A DNA stretch of 64,000 bases from Bradyrhizobium sp. in8p8. Its GTDB lineage: Bacteria > Pseudomonadota > Alphaproteobacteria > Rhizobiales > Xanthobacteraceae. Position numbers and translations under genes: made by a program. How positions within the stretch are numbered: the stretch's first letter is position 1; the number at the start of each line of letters is the position of its first letter. The DNA lies in contig NZ_AUGD01000002.1 in assembly GCF_000426845.1 (NCBI RefSeq), positions 434,001 to 498,000 of the forward strand, read 5' to 3'. Below the pieces are notes generated by a model. It did no database searches and had not been told where the DNA came from. It saw only the letters and a list, made by a program, of their open reading frames with translations. Below are positions 1-9,051 of this stretch, in pieces.

Positions 1-140
1 CGGAACGCGGCGCCCCAATTCCATGACGGCTTTTGCGAGCCCTCCTCAAGATCGGCCGCTCCAGGCGCCACCGCAAACCCCTTCGGAACGTCGATCGTCC
101 GCGACAGGTCAATAGCCTGATCCTCTTCAAGGAACGGCAT
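1..140 (-). CDS. partial phage structural gene, N-terminal 46 residues only
   Basis: An open frame starts at an ATG whose last base pairs overlap the stop of the preceding virion gene (ATGA), and it runs off the left edge without a stop. The visible start is MPFLEEDQAIDLSRTIDVP, acidic and then Pro/Gly/Ala-rich. By position it follows the lysozyme-bearing internal virion gene in the late operon, where T7-like phages place another large internal core protein or a tail fibre. The family cannot be named from 46 residues. The tight overlap and lack of stops make a real gene likely. Confidence 0.6.
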   Translation of the reverse strand, partial: MPFLEEDQAIDLSRTIDVPKGFAVAPGAADLEEGSQKPSWNWGAAF

Positions 141-2617
141 CACTGCACCCCGAAGTTGGCGCGGGACAGGTCGACGTTGTCGGCCGTGATACCGGCGGCT
201 TCGTTGATTTTGGCCGACTGCGCCGCGCGGGCCGCGGTCTGAGCGTCGCGCATCGCAGCTGGATCGGCGTAGAACTGCCTCGGGATAGTCTGCACGTGCC
301 CGTTCTTGTCGACATAGGAAAGGACATAGGTCGGCGGCTCGCCGCGCGTGAACCGTTCGCCGGTGTTGCGGACCTCGTCAAAGCGGAGCTTTGAGCGCTC
401 GACGTCGGCGCCGTTCAGATCCTTGATGGCGGCCAGAGCCTGCATTGCGATCTGCTCGCTGGTATTCTCCACCCCGGCGTAGGCCGGAGACCGTTCTGGC
501 GGGTATTTCATCACCGTCTTAGTCCCGCTCACCGATGTCACGCCCCAGGTTTTCTTCATCTCCTCGAGCGCCAGCGTCTTGCTTAGCGAGACATCGCCAT
601 TTGCGAGGTACTTCTCCCGGAAGATTTCCTCGTAGTCTCCCATCGCGCGCACGCGCATTTCCGGACTGAAGGTCAGCTGCGGGTTGGGCGCCAAGCCAAG
701 GAACGACGGATCGAACGCCGAGCGAATATCGTTGACGTTCAGTTCCTTCTTGACGACGGCAGTCACATCGTCTGACTTCAGCTTGGCCCTTACCTTCTGC
801 TCATACTCCGGCGTCCGCTCTTCCATGATGCGCTTGGTGGCATCGGCCGCTGTCATGCCTCGATCATAGACGTAGTGGCGGAATGTCAGCGCGGCGTCGG
901 TCAACTGCTTGCCGTCGGCGACACTGGCGAAGATGTCGGGATAGCGCCCGCCCACCAGATTTGCCGAGGTCTGTAGCGCGTTCTGCACCGTTTGCGCGTT
1001 GGGCGAAAAGAGAGCGCCCTTCAGAGCCACGCCCGCACTTGCCGGCACAATCCCGGTTTTCTCGGCAATCGTCTGCAACGCCTGCATATTGCCACCGAGC
1101 GATTTGAACCCGGCGTCCGCCCAATCCCGCTGATCCTTGTCGACCGGGTTCCACGCAAAATTCGGGTCGGCAATCGCCTTGCCGAAATTCACACTATCGG
1201 CCAGACCCTTGTCCCGCGCCGCGATCATGTTCTGCAGGCGCAGTATGTCCCCGGCATCCTTGAGCCACCCGTCCGCCCGCGCCTTCTGGATGTCCGCGAG
1301 CGTTGCGTTGTTGTCAATGATGGCCGTCTGCAACGTGTTAAAGCGGTCGTTGTAGACCTGTGTATCAGCCGCAGCCGTCGCAGCCTCGCGGCGCCGCATC
1401 TCAAGATCGGCCATGCCGGCAAGCTGCAGCCGCTTGTCGGCTGGAACGCCATCGAACCTCGCGTCAGGCTGGTAGACGCCGGGTACAGGACCATCACCTG
1501 AGCTTCGCGCGAGCGCCGCTTCCGAGAGACGACGGTTGCGGTTCACGCCCTTGTTGTCGTCCTGACGCGCCTCGATCGCCGCAGCTATTGCGCTGGCATC
1601 ACCCGTGCGAGCCGCAGCCGCGATGTTCTCCGGCAGCCGTCCGTAATTGTAGGTCACCGAGCCGAGCGCGGCCTGCTGGTTCGGATTGAGGCGGGAAAAC
1701 GCCTCCTCGCCGATCGCCTGCCGAACCTGGTTGAGCGACTCCTGCGTCCGGCGCTGAAGATCCCGCTCAGCATCCGCTCGCGTGACCGTGTCGCCCTCCT
1801 TGACGGTCCGCACCGTGCCGTCCGGACCCGTTATCGTGTCCGAACCATAGCCGAGCCGATGCGCGTTGACGTCCCAATATGTGCCGGTCTTGAAACCCTC
1901 CTTGTCCCTCAACAGCTGCATGGTGCGGTCGACCGCAGTCCCGGAGAACCCCTTGTCGATGCCCCAGCCCTTGGCGACGCGCTGGGCCTCCTCCGGGTCG
2001 CGCTTGGCGAGCGAAAGGAAACCGGTCTCAGCCAAATCAGCCTTGACCTTATCCTTGGCCTGCTGCTTGGCGATCGGCGTAAGTGTCGAGGAGTCGATCA
2101 GCTCCTCGACGTCGCGCTGATAGGCCGCGACCGCCTCTGGCCCGGACTGCAGCACGCCAGACTTGGCGCCGTCGAGCCGTTTGGTAATGCCGTCGATCTG
2201 GAAGCGGTCGCTCTCGTCCTTTTCCAGCCTGGCAGCACCGACAGAGAAGGTTTCCCGCTTCGCCCTGATGCGCGCCTCAAACTCCGGCCGCTGGCTTTCT
2301 GGCAGCGTTGCAAGCCATTCCTGCGAGCGCCTATCATAGTTCTCGAGCAGCTTGTCATGCAGGCCGAGAGCGCCCGGCTGCATGTCCTGCTTGGCCTTGT
2401 CTGTGTCGGCGACGAGCGAATTTGAAAATCCATCGAACGAGATCAGCGACTGAAACCGTTCCTGCTGGTTGACGCGATCTTGGTAATGGATAACGAGCGA
2501 CTGCAGCTGCTTTCCGCTCTGCTCCAGTTGCTGCCCGACCGGACTTCCGGACGGATACGAAACGACGCCCCCAGGATCGAGGCTTCGGCCAGCGACAATG
2601 CGAGGAATAGTTGCCAT
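140..2617 (-). CDS. internal virion protein with embedded GH24-type lysozyme domain
   Basis: An 825-residue protein, mostly helical and charged, with no signal peptide. About residues 232-370 resemble a phage T4-type lysozyme (glycoside hydrolase 24): E240 in DKEGF, D249 in YWDV, then LGYGSDT where the family has its TIGYG-like turn, and later an NPNQQAALGSVTYNYG segment typical of the C-terminal lobe. Flanking regions lack recognisable domains. The size and position after the tail nozzle and gp14-like genes fit a T7 gp15/gp16-type ejected core protein that opens peptidoglycan during DNA entry. It is coupled to both neighbours by ATGA overlaps. The virion role is inferred; the lysozyme-like motif is seen directly. 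Confidence 0.75.
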   Translation of the reverse strand: MATIPRIVAGRSLDPGGVVSYPSGSPVGQQLEQSGKQLQSLVIHYQDRVNQQERFQSLISFDGFSNSLVADTDKAKQDMQPGALGLHDKLLENYDRRSQEWLATLPESQRPEFEARIRAKRETFSVGAARLEKDESDRFQIDGITKRLDGAKSGVLQSGPEAVAAYQRDVEELIDSSTLTPIAKQQAKDKVKADLAETGFLSLAKRDPEEAQRVAKGWGIDKGFSGTAVDRTMQLLRDKEGFKTGTYWDVNAHRLGYGSDTITGPDGTVRTVKEGDTVTRADAERDLQRRTQESLNQVRQAIGEEAFSRLNPNQQAALGSVTYNYGRLPENIAAAARTGDASAIAAAIEARQDDNKGVNRNRRLSEAALARSSGDGPVPGVYQPDARFDGVPADKRLQLAGMADLEMRRREAATAAADTQVYNDRFNTLQTAIIDNNATLADIQKARADGWLKDAGDILRLQNMIAARDKGLADSVNFGKAIADPNFAWNPVDKDQRDWADAGFKSLGGNMQALQTIAEKTGIVPASAGVALKGALFSPNAQTVQNALQTSANLVGGRYPDIFASVADGKQLTDAALTFRHYVYDRGMTAADATKRIMEERTPEYEQKVRAKLKSDDVTAVVKKELNVNDIRSAFDPSFLGLAPNPQLTFSPEMRVRAMGDYEEIFREKYLANGDVSLSKTLALEEMKKTWGVTSVSGTKTVMKYPPERSPAYAGVENTSEQIAMQALAAIKDLNGADVERSKLRFDEVRNTGERFTRGEPPTYVLSYVDKNGHVQTIPRQFYADPAAMRDAQTAARAAQSAKINEAAGITADNVDLSRANFGVQ

Positions 2618-3093
2618 CAGGCAAACGCGCTCCCGCCGAGCCGCACGGAAGAGCGCGGCGTATAGAGCTGGGTCAGGCCGCCGGCGACATTTGTGATCGC
2701 CCCGAGATAGCCCGCCTGCTGCTTCTGTTGCCCCTGCATAAACGCAAGATCGCCCTGCGTGCGAAGGTTCTGCTGCTTGATCTGAGAGCCAAACCGGATC
2801 GCGTCGACATCCATCTGGGTCTGGATAGCGTTATCGGCGAGGACTTCCGTCGGCGAACCAGCTAGCGAAACGCCAGAACCCGCCACCTGCACCAGCGCCG
2901 CCGACTGCGCGCGCCGGCCCCGGTCGTAAACCCGGGTCGCCTCATATCCAGCAGCAAGCCGCTCATTTTCAGCCGCCTGGTTGTAGGCTGCCTGCTGAGC
3001 CGCTCCGGCATCGGCTGCAGCATTTCCCTGCATAATAGAGCCCATGGCCTGAAGGCCAGTTGTCGCGATCAGCAACGGCGCCATAGCGCACAT
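2617..3093 (-). CDS. internal virion protein, T7 gp14-like
   Basis: A 158-residue protein beginning MCAMAPLLIATTGLQAMG, with a short hydrophobic N-terminal stretch and then an Ala/Gln-rich helical body (AQQAAYNQAAENERLAAGYEA). This is the typical look of podovirus internal proteins ejected to span the envelope (T7 gp14 family). It sits directly after the nozzle gene and before the large lysozyme-bearing virion gene, the same order as T7 genes 12, 14, 15/16. Stop and start overlap the neighbours. Similarity is by composition and position, not by a diagnostic motif. Confidence 0.6.
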   Translation of the reverse strand: MCAMAPLLIATTGLQAMGSIMQGNAAADAGAAQQAAYNQAAENERLAAGYEATRVYDRGRRAQSAALVQVAGSGVSLAGSPTEVLADNAIQTQMDVDAIRFGSQIKQQNLRTQGDLAFMQGQQKQQAGYLGAITNVAGGLTQLYTPRSSVRLGGSAFA

Positions 3094-5369
3094 TATGAAC
3101 CCTCACTATCGAAGCCGGGGATAATGGCCCGGATGGTGCACGGCACTGGATCTGGAGCTTCAATCCTCAATCGCCCCTGACCCTCCCACGTGTCATCAAG
3201 CTTCACTTCGTCCAGATTGCCGGTATAGAGCGAGACAACATCGGACGCCGCGGCCACAGTGTTCCGGCCGGCGCGCTGGAGCTCAAATCCATCCCTCGAT
3301 GCAGACCGAACATAGATGTTCGCGCTTTCCAAGACCGACAGGATCACCGAGTTGATCCGCTTACGACGGCCCATAACAGAGCCGTCGCGCCCGCCCACAT
3401 CAAGCTCCAGCGTTTCCGCCACCGCAGTATAGGGCAATCCAACATGCCATTTCGAAGCCGCGACCGGGATCGTCACAGCGCCGTCGCTCACAACCTTGTC
3501 ACGGTAAACGACGCCATCAGCAAGGATAGATACGGTCTCGCCCTCGAGATGGTCGAGCCCAGAAACTGACGTCACTTCCGACCCATCATAAGTCAGTCCG
3601 GAATCAACGAGAAACGCATTTTCGGCGTCATCATATTCAAATCCAGGCTGCAGAACCTCAATGTAGCGCCGCGTCGCGCCTCCAATCGTACGCTTTACAA
3701 CCAGCCAGATATCGTCTGAACCCGACTGTCCAGGCGTCGCCGCTACCCATTCCACTACCCCATGATCGAGATTGCCAAATGATCCACCCAGCTTGTGACG
3801 ATGCCAACCCCTGACGTTCTGGTCGGCCTCAAAAGTCATCCCAGCGAACTGACCGTCATCCAAGCCCATCCAAAAAATCTGATCTGTCTCGCTCTGATAG
3901 CACAGCGATGAAATGCCAAGTTTCGGTATATGCTCTGAGATGATGCTGATCGGAGCCGTGGAATAGCCATTGCGCTCAAGAGAGAAGTTCATCTCAACAA
4001 CAGATTTCCGATCGAAGCCTACATAAACGAACGTAGAACCCGCCTTAACGGGTGGGACGCTCGAGCACCGCTTGGTTGGAGATCCACGCGTTTTGAATTT
4101 TGAGGGTGTCAGCTGTTGATCAGCCCCACCACCCGAAAGCGTCCTAACCCCGCCGATCGTGCCTATGATTAGAAATCCGTCCGACTCTTCCAGCCAAGTA
4201 ATCTCACGCGCGCCGGCAAACTGGAATGAGATCGCATCATCATCATCAGCCCCACCACGAAAGGATGTGAAGTCAAATGTTTTGGAACCGTAAACAGAAT
4301 ATTTCTGACCAAAGGTCAGCCGCTCCTCGAATATCTTCACCGAGCGTGGATATCCTCCATCACCTCCAAACCCGCCCAAACTCCACCGATACGATTTGTT
4401 TCCGGACCCAACAACTTCAGTTGGGAACGTGGAAAGCACGGATGCAGTAGCTGATAAACCATCTACAGCAACAGCCGTAATGCGCGCCACGCCAAACCCA
4501 GAATGCAGATAGGTCCACTGCACGCCGTAATTATCATCGAACGCGCTTGCAGAACCGTCGTAAGCCTCTCCGGTCTCCGAACCGCCGTCCCACTCGGCAC
4601 CTTCCAAATGGGTTGGTGGCGTTCCGCCCATACGCACCTTTCCGGTCACGGTAAGGGGAGCTGTCGCCTGATATACATTCCCGTTGTGGCGTCGGTAGAT
4701 CGGCGTTCCAGACACGCCAGAAGTCGTTAAGAACCCGCCAGACTCCCAAGGCTTCCATGCCTCATAGGTTTCGACCTGGATTTTGACGAGTTGACCGATC
4801 ATTTCTGAGGTGAATACCGCAGCATCGGCCGTCAATGTAACGGTGCCTGTTGCAGCACTCGCATACATTTTTACGGACTCGTCAGAATTCCCGGCGGCAA
4901 ACGGACCATCAGTCAGACTGACCTCATCCAACGTCCAACTTGTGTTCGATGAACGCGTGATCCTCCGAGGAGCATAGCTGGGATGTGTCAAATATAGAAC
5001 GTCACCAGATTGTTCGAACTGGAGATCAACCACATCTGCATACGGATATGGCGTCGTCACCTCAACAACATCCGACCCATTTAGGATCGGCCCACCGTAA
5101 GCATACACCCTGAAATACAAATTCCCGAAGAACAGCATGTAAGCCTGATCCTCTGAGAAGACGAATGGGATCGGTCGCTCCTGCTGTGAACTTGACGTCT
5201 CGCCAGCGAAGTATGTTCCACCACGCTTGCGGATGCCACCATGCGGCAGGGTTATGAAGTTCTCGCACGTCCTCAGGGCTGACCGATAGAGATCTAGCGA
5301 CGCCCGCGCGTGAAGGCGCGGCGAAATCTCACCCCTGACAAAGCTATCCTGAGATGGAAAAAGCGTCAT
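3093..5369 (-). CDS. tail nozzle protein, T7 gp12 (tail tubular protein B)-like
   Basis: A 758-residue beta-rich protein, close to the length of T7 gp12. The N-terminus (FVRGEISPRLHARASLDLY, then ENFITLPHGGIRKRGGTYF) is the hallmark of podovirus nozzle proteins. It forms the distal part of the short tail tube and follows the adaptor gene with a 4-base overlap. The gene is visibly richer in A and T than its neighbours, especially around 3900-5000, with many GAA, AAA and TCA codons, suggesting mosaic exchange of this receptor-proximal tail part. Confidence 0.75.
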   Translation of the reverse strand: MTLFPSQDSFVRGEISPRLHARASLDLYRSALRTCENFITLPHGGIRKRGGTYFAGETSSSQQERPIPFVFSEDQAYMLFFGNLYFRVYAYGGPILNGSDVVEVTTPYPYADVVDLQFEQSGDVLYLTHPSYAPRRITRSSNTSWTLDEVSLTDGPFAAGNSDESVKMYASAATGTVTLTADAAVFTSEMIGQLVKIQVETYEAWKPWESGGFLTTSGVSGTPIYRRHNGNVYQATAPLTVTGKVRMGGTPPTHLEGAEWDGGSETGEAYDGSASAFDDNYGVQWTYLHSGFGVARITAVAVDGLSATASVLSTFPTEVVGSGNKSYRWSLGGFGGDGGYPRSVKIFEERLTFGQKYSVYGSKTFDFTSFRGGADDDDAISFQFAGAREITWLEESDGFLIIGTIGGVRTLSGGGADQQLTPSKFKTRGSPTKRCSSVPPVKAGSTFVYVGFDRKSVVEMNFSLERNGYSTAPISIISEHIPKLGISSLCYQSETDQIFWMGLDDGQFAGMTFEADQNVRGWHRHKLGGSFGNLDHGVVEWVAATPGQSGSDDIWLVVKRTIGGATRRYIEVLQPGFEYDDAENAFLVDSGLTYDGSEVTSVSGLDHLEGETVSILADGVVYRDKVVSDGAVTIPVAASKWHVGLPYTAVAETLELDVGGRDGSVMGRRKRINSVILSVLESANIYVRSASRDGFELQRAGRNTVAAASDVVSLYTGNLDEVKLDDTWEGQGRLRIEAPDPVPCTIRAIIPGFDSEGS

Positions 5370-5968
5370 CGAACGTCAGACCAATCGCCGCGCTGCTGCG
5401 CCCAGGACGGAACGGTCGCCGCCGAGCTTGCCACAATCGAGTTAATGCGACGGGCTTCTGAGATTGCTTCGTTGTAGACGACCTGAGCTCCCTGCAGAAC
5501 GCTTGGCTTGTTCGTCAGCGGCATGGCGATTTTCATCGCGAGCCGCGCGGCTAGGGCTTCAACAAAGAGCGGATCCCAATCAGCAGGATCGGTCAGGTTG
5601 GCGATGTAGCGAACAAGGCGCGGGCCGGAATAGTTGGTCAGGAGAAGCCCGCCCTCGTGCTTGAACGGGATGCGGGCGCCCTCAGCCTCTCCGGTATCCG
5701 TCAGCGGAAGAACGCGCAGCGCATCGTCCGGAACGGAATAGCCATATCCATAAACGTCGCCGGTCGGTGCGTCGGCCTCCGGATCAAGCTCGACCCTGAA
5801 GATCGCAAACGACCATGCGTTCTTCATCAGTTCAGATTGCCGGGTCGTTTCATAGTGAAGATTGAGCAGGCGCGCCGCCTTGGTATTGTCGTCCAGGCTG
5901 TCGATTGGCGCCTCGACAAGAATGCCGAGCGCCATGTTCGCAAGATCTTCTACGGTAACGCTTGCCAT
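5366..5968 (-). CDS. tail adaptor protein, T7 gp11 (tail tubular protein A)-like
   Basis: A 200-residue protein, almost the size of T7 gp11 (196). It has the family's features: a helical N-terminus (VEDLANMALGILVEAPIDSL), then NLHYETTRQSELMKNAWSFA and YGYSVPDDALRV. In podoviruses this protein forms the ring between the portal and the nozzle. It overlaps the nozzle gene by 4 bases and is preceded by a homing-endonuclease gene that interrupts the head-to-tail gene order. Confidence 0.75.
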   Translation of the reverse strand: MASVTVEDLANMALGILVEAPIDSLDDNTKAARLLNLHYETTRQSELMKNAWSFAIFRVELDPEADAPTGDVYGYGYSVPDDALRVLPLTDTGEAEGARIPFKHEGGLLLTNYSGPRLVRYIANLTDPADWDPLFVEALAARLAMKIAMPLTNKPSVLQGAQVVYNEAISEARRINSIVASSAATVPSWAQQRGDWSDVR

Positions 5969-6498
5969 CAGCCGTAACTCGCAAACGAGCCATGCAGTCG
6001 ATCTGCGGCAGCCCGATAGGCTTCATGGGCTTCCTCGGCAGTGTCAAAGCTGCCGATTGTCTTTGCTTTGCGGTTGACTTGGATCGTCGCCCTGAAGCGA
6101 CCATCTCGGCAGGAAACGCCCTTCAACCCGGTCTTGTTATTGCGGTAAATGGACCTATTCATGCCGTTTTGTGGCAATGAACAAGCGCGCAGGTTGTCGA
6201 TCCGGTTGTCAGATCGAGTGAGATTCTTGTGGTCAATCTGTTCCGGCTCAGTCCCGCGAACCATTTTCCAGATGATGCGGTGACCGAAAAAAAGTTTGCC
6301 GTTCAGTTTGACGACCAAATAACCCTGAACACTGATATTGCCCGCAGACTTACCGGCCCATTTGGTGTTGAAGCAACGCCGATGCTTATCTCGCACGAAG
6401 TGATGGAGTGGGCGGTTCTTCCAGACGAGTGTCCCTGTCATGCCGTCATACGAGAAACATTCGCGCAGATAATCCGGTGAGGGCAACGTATTCGCCAT
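5968..6498 (-). CDS. HNH homing endonuclease with AP2 DNA-binding domain
   Basis: A 176-residue protein. Residues about 10-30 (FSYDGMTGTLVWK) match the N-terminal module common in phage HNH proteins. A GHRIIW...EQIDHKN...DNRIDNLR segment gives the H-N-H core, and an AP2-like module closes the protein (TGLKGV, FRATIQV, IGSFDTAEEAHEAY). Such free-standing nucleases are usually selfish homing genes cutting phage DNA that lacks them. It lies in the late operon between a small phage gene and the tail adaptor and is transcribed with them. A second, diverged copy of the same architecture lies in the early operon near 17.5-18.0 kb. Confidence 0.85.
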   Translation of the reverse strand: MANTLPSPDYLRECFSYDGMTGTLVWKNRPLHHFVRDKHRRCFNTKWAGKSAGNISVQGYLVVKLNGKLFFGHRIIWKMVRGTEPEQIDHKNLTRSDNRIDNLRACSLPQNGMNRSIYRNNKTGLKGVSCRDGRFRATIQVNRKAKTIGSFDTAEEAHEAYRAAADRLHGSFASYG

Positions 6499-6500
6499 GG

Positions 6501-6746
6501 TCAGCCCTTGATCACGTTAGGGTGCAGGACCGGACGCCGACTGACCTCTTCCTTACGTCTGGCGCCAAGACGAGGCGGACGATGCAAATCAGCAGTAGGA
6601 TCAACAGCAGCGCGCCGAAAGCCTTCGCGAGCGCGTTCGAGCGGCTTGATCGGCGCCGCCTGAGTAGGCTCGGGCTGCTGCACCGGCTCATTTGGCCGTT
6701 GCTTCCTGGGGCGGCCAGGCGGGTTTCCCGTCGGCTTGTAAGGCAT
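6501..6746 (-). CDS. small proline/arginine-rich phage protein
   Basis: An 81-residue basic, Pro-rich protein starting MPYKPTGNPPGRPRKQ. The GRPRK stretch resembles an AT-hook-like DNA-binding motif. Proteins with this opening occur beside capsid genes in phages, but no function is known to me. It lies just after the capsid gene and a hairpin, and two bases ahead of the homing-endonuclease start. Confidence 0.5.
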   Translation of the reverse strand: MPYKPTGNPPGRPRKQRPNEPVQQPEPTQAAPIKPLERAREGFRRAAVDPTADLHRPPRLGARRKEEVSRRPVLHPNVIKG

Positions 6747-6771
6747 CGATCGTCCTCATCAAGGAGTGAGA

Positions 6772-6789
6772 GGCGGCCCGTAGGCCGCC
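6772..6789 (-). terminator. hairpin after the capsid gene
   Basis: GGCGGCC-CGTA-GGCCGCC gives a 7-bp GC stem with a 4-base loop. It lies between the capsid stop and the next small gene. There is no U-tract, so it may be an attenuator, an RNA-processing site or an mRNA-stabilising hairpin that keeps capsid expression high, not a full terminator. Confidence 0.4.
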
Positions 6790-6808
6790 CCGGCTTGCGC
6801 ATCGGAGG

Positions 6809-7801
6809 TTACGATTCAGTCGTACGCAGGAACACGAAGCCCGTGTTCTTGATGTCAGTCGCCGTCCGATTCCAGTTGGCCGCAGCAGCCAACTCGGTGT
6901 CGGTCGGGAAGACGCCAGCCACGGAGCCGTGCAGCCAGTCGAAGCCGCGCGGATGGATGATCATCTGCCGGCGAGCAACCAGCTCGGTCACGCCGCCGCC
7001 GTGCGCCTGGCGCGGCTTGCGGTCGGTCTCGATCGGGCCGCCCTCGGTATTGACCGGGAGTTCGTCGTAAACGACGGCGCCCGGCTTGAAGATGATCGCG
7101 TTGTACTCGTTCGAGCCGGTCTTCGTGATACCGTCGTCGACGATCACACGCAGGCCCTGATAGGTCGGGATCATCATGCCGCCCTGCTCGGAGGGGGGCA
7201 TGTAGTCGATCAGGTCCGCCTTCTTCAGAACCTTCATCTGCTTGGAGTGCATCAGCACGCCGACGAAGCGGTCCGCCTGGTCGCCGTGCAGGTACGCCGC
7301 ATCGATCAGGTCGGTGTCGACGATCGAGGCATTGGTGTCGCGGATCATGTCGCTGGAGTCGTTCGCGATGTTGTCGGCGAGAACGCCGGCTATCGAGGCG
7401 AGCACCATCTTCTTGATCGCACGCTGCCAGTAGTCGGTCTGGCGATCCGCAATGACCTTGCCCGGATCATCGCCGGCGAGAACCGCCGTCAGATCGGGCC
7501 AGGCCCACGCCTGAGCGCGCATCTGGCGAAGCGCAGTCTCGGAGCGGGTGAGCAGCTTCTTCGTCTCGATCGAATCCGACGGATCGTCGTTGATCGGCTC
7601 AGAAGCATCGCCAGTGATGTCCTTCCAACCCGGCAGTTCGACGAACTTGCCACCCTCGCCGAACTTGCCGGCGATCATGGGATCGGTGCCGAGGAGGCCC
7701 GCCTGGAAAATGTCGAGGACTTCGACATGCTTTTCAAACGAGTAACGAGCGTAAGGAGTCGGCAGGATTACGTCAGAAATCCTGGTATATGCGTCAGCCA
7801 T
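6809..7801 (-). CDS. major capsid protein
   Basis: A 330-residue protein with the length and pattern of HK97-fold capsid proteins of podoviruses and related phages: ISDVILPTPYARY at the N-terminus, a linker-rich N-arm, VGVLMHSKQMKVLKKADLI and GLRVIVDDGI in the conserved P and A domain region, and a C-terminal Ala/Asn-rich segment. It follows the scaffold gene and precedes the tail genes. AGGGA lies 7-8 bases upstream of the ATG. Assignment rests on pattern and position. Confidence 0.8.
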   Translation of the reverse strand: MADAYTRISDVILPTPYARYSFEKHVEVLDIFQAGLLGTDPMIAGKFGEGGKFVELPGWKDITGDASEPINDDPSDSIETKKLLTRSETALRQMRAQAWAWPDLTAVLAGDDPGKVIADRQTDYWQRAIKKMVLASIAGVLADNIANDSSDMIRDTNASIVDTDLIDAAYLHGDQADRFVGVLMHSKQMKVLKKADLIDYMPPSEQGGMMIPTYQGLRVIVDDGITKTGSNEYNAIIFKPGAVVYDELPVNTEGGPIETDRKPRQAHGGGVTELVARRQMIIHPRGFDWLHGSVAGVFPTDTELAAAANWNRTATDIKNTGFVFLRTTES

Positions 7802-7846
7802 TGAGGCAGTCCCTTCAGAAAGGGCACGGCCGCGTGAATTGGAGTG

Positions 7847-8719
7847 CTACCTTCTGGGCACCCAATGGTCAGGATCAACGCCTGCTTCACGCGCTAAACG
7901 CCGCGCCTTGTCAGGGTCGCTTTTCACCAGGGCTGTAATCTGCGTGAGGTTCTTTTCACCCTTGAAGGGATTCGGCCCACCTTGGCCGCCCTCGCCGTCA
8001 ATCGTGTCCTCGGCGAACATCTTCTCGCCGATTTGCGAAAACGCCACCGCCAGAGCCGGGTCGGTCAGAGCGCCATCGTTGAGGATGATGCCCGACTTCT
8101 TGAAGCTCTCGACAAGCCCGAGCTTCTTCAGAGCCCGGTTTGCCAGTTCGTGCTTGGCCTTGAAGGTCTCGGAATCCTGCGGACCCCATTCCTTCGCCAG
8201 CGCGTCAGCAGTAGTTTCGACGGCCTTGGTCAATGCTGTCACGTGCGCCTTGGCCTGTTCAGCCTGGGCGAGCGCGAAAGCATCGTGCAAGGATTGAGCC
8301 TGCTTGCCGTTCAAGCCTGCCTGATGAGCCCACGTCTTGAAGCTGCCCGCAAGGGCCTCGTCATACGGGAGATCAGCCGGCAGCCCGTCTGGCCGCTTCA
8401 GCTCATATGCATCTGGCTTTTCCGGACGCCCGATTTTGGAATAGAACTTATCCCATTCCGCAGCCGGCGCGTCATCGGCAGGGCGGCGGACCGAAGAACC
8501 GATGATCGATTCCTGGTTGACGGCTGCCTTAGCCAGATCCTCTACAGATTTGTAGCCCTTTGTCTCGACCCATTTCCGGGTGCCTTCATCTTGAAGACCG
8601 GCGAAAGGCGATGCTGCCGCAGCGGCGGACCCGTTATCCGCTCCGGCGTTCTGCGTGTCAGGGGTGCCCGCCGACGCAGCAGATTGCTGCGCCACGGACC
8701 CTGCGTCCGCGGTAGTCAT
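7847..8719 (-). CDS. capsid assembly scaffolding protein
   Basis: A 290-residue acidic protein. Its low-complexity Ala/Gly/Ser N-terminus is followed by a helical, Lys/Glu-rich centre (LAKEWGPQDSETFKAKHELA) and a short basic C-terminal helix (DPDKARRLAREAGV), which in scaffolds binds the coat protein. It lies immediately upstream of the capsid gene in transcription order, the usual place for a scaffold. WVETKGYKSVEDLAKA near the start is shared by many phage scaffolds. Confidence 0.75.
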   Translation of the reverse strand: MTTADAGSVAQQSAASAGTPDTQNAGADNGSAAAAASPFAGLQDEGTRKWVETKGYKSVEDLAKAAVNQESIIGSSVRRPADDAPAAEWDKFYSKIGRPEKPDAYELKRPDGLPADLPYDEALAGSFKTWAHQAGLNGKQAQSLHDAFALAQAEQAKAHVTALTKAVETTADALAKEWGPQDSETFKAKHELANRALKKLGLVESFKKSGIILNDGALTDPALAVAFSQIGEKMFAEDTIDGEGGQGGPNPFKGEKNLTQITALVKSDPDKARRLAREAGVDPDHWVPRR

Positions 8720-8742
8720 GAAAAACCTCGATTGTTGGAGTG

Positions 8743-9051
8743 CTATTCCTCGGCAAACCCAAAGCGCGCGATCCGCTCCAAGCGGAGCATTTCGCTTTCG
8801 TTCAGGCTGGCGAAGCTCGAAACCACGGCGAACAAGGCACGCTTGCCGTTCAACTCATGGCAATTGATCTCATATCCCTCGGTCGTGCCGGTCTCGGCCT
8901 TCCATGCGGCGACCGACGGCACGCCATAGAAGCCGGCGCGGCGCGCAAGGTCGGTCAATACGATCAGGCCGTCACCACGGCGCGGCGCATCACTGAAGAG
9001 GCGGGCATAGGCCAGCCGCACTTCGGCGGCTTGCTGCTCACTCGTCGTCAT
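8743..9051 (-). CDS. small phage protein, possibly Bbp19-like
   Basis: A 102-residue protein when started at MTTSEQQ. Two upstream starts would lengthen it to 111 residues and deepen the overlap with the preceding gene from 14 to 41 bases. ARLFSDAPRRGDGLIVLTDL resembles the short domain found in Bordetella phage Bbp19 and similar proteins beside portal and scaffold genes. The function is unknown. The position between portal and scaffold suggests a head role, which is an inference. Confidence 0.55.
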   Translation of the reverse strand: MTTSEQQAAEVRLAYARLFSDAPRRGDGLIVLTDLARRAGFYGVPSVAAWKAETGTTEGYEINCHELNGKRALFAVVSSFASLNESEMLRLERIARFGFAEE

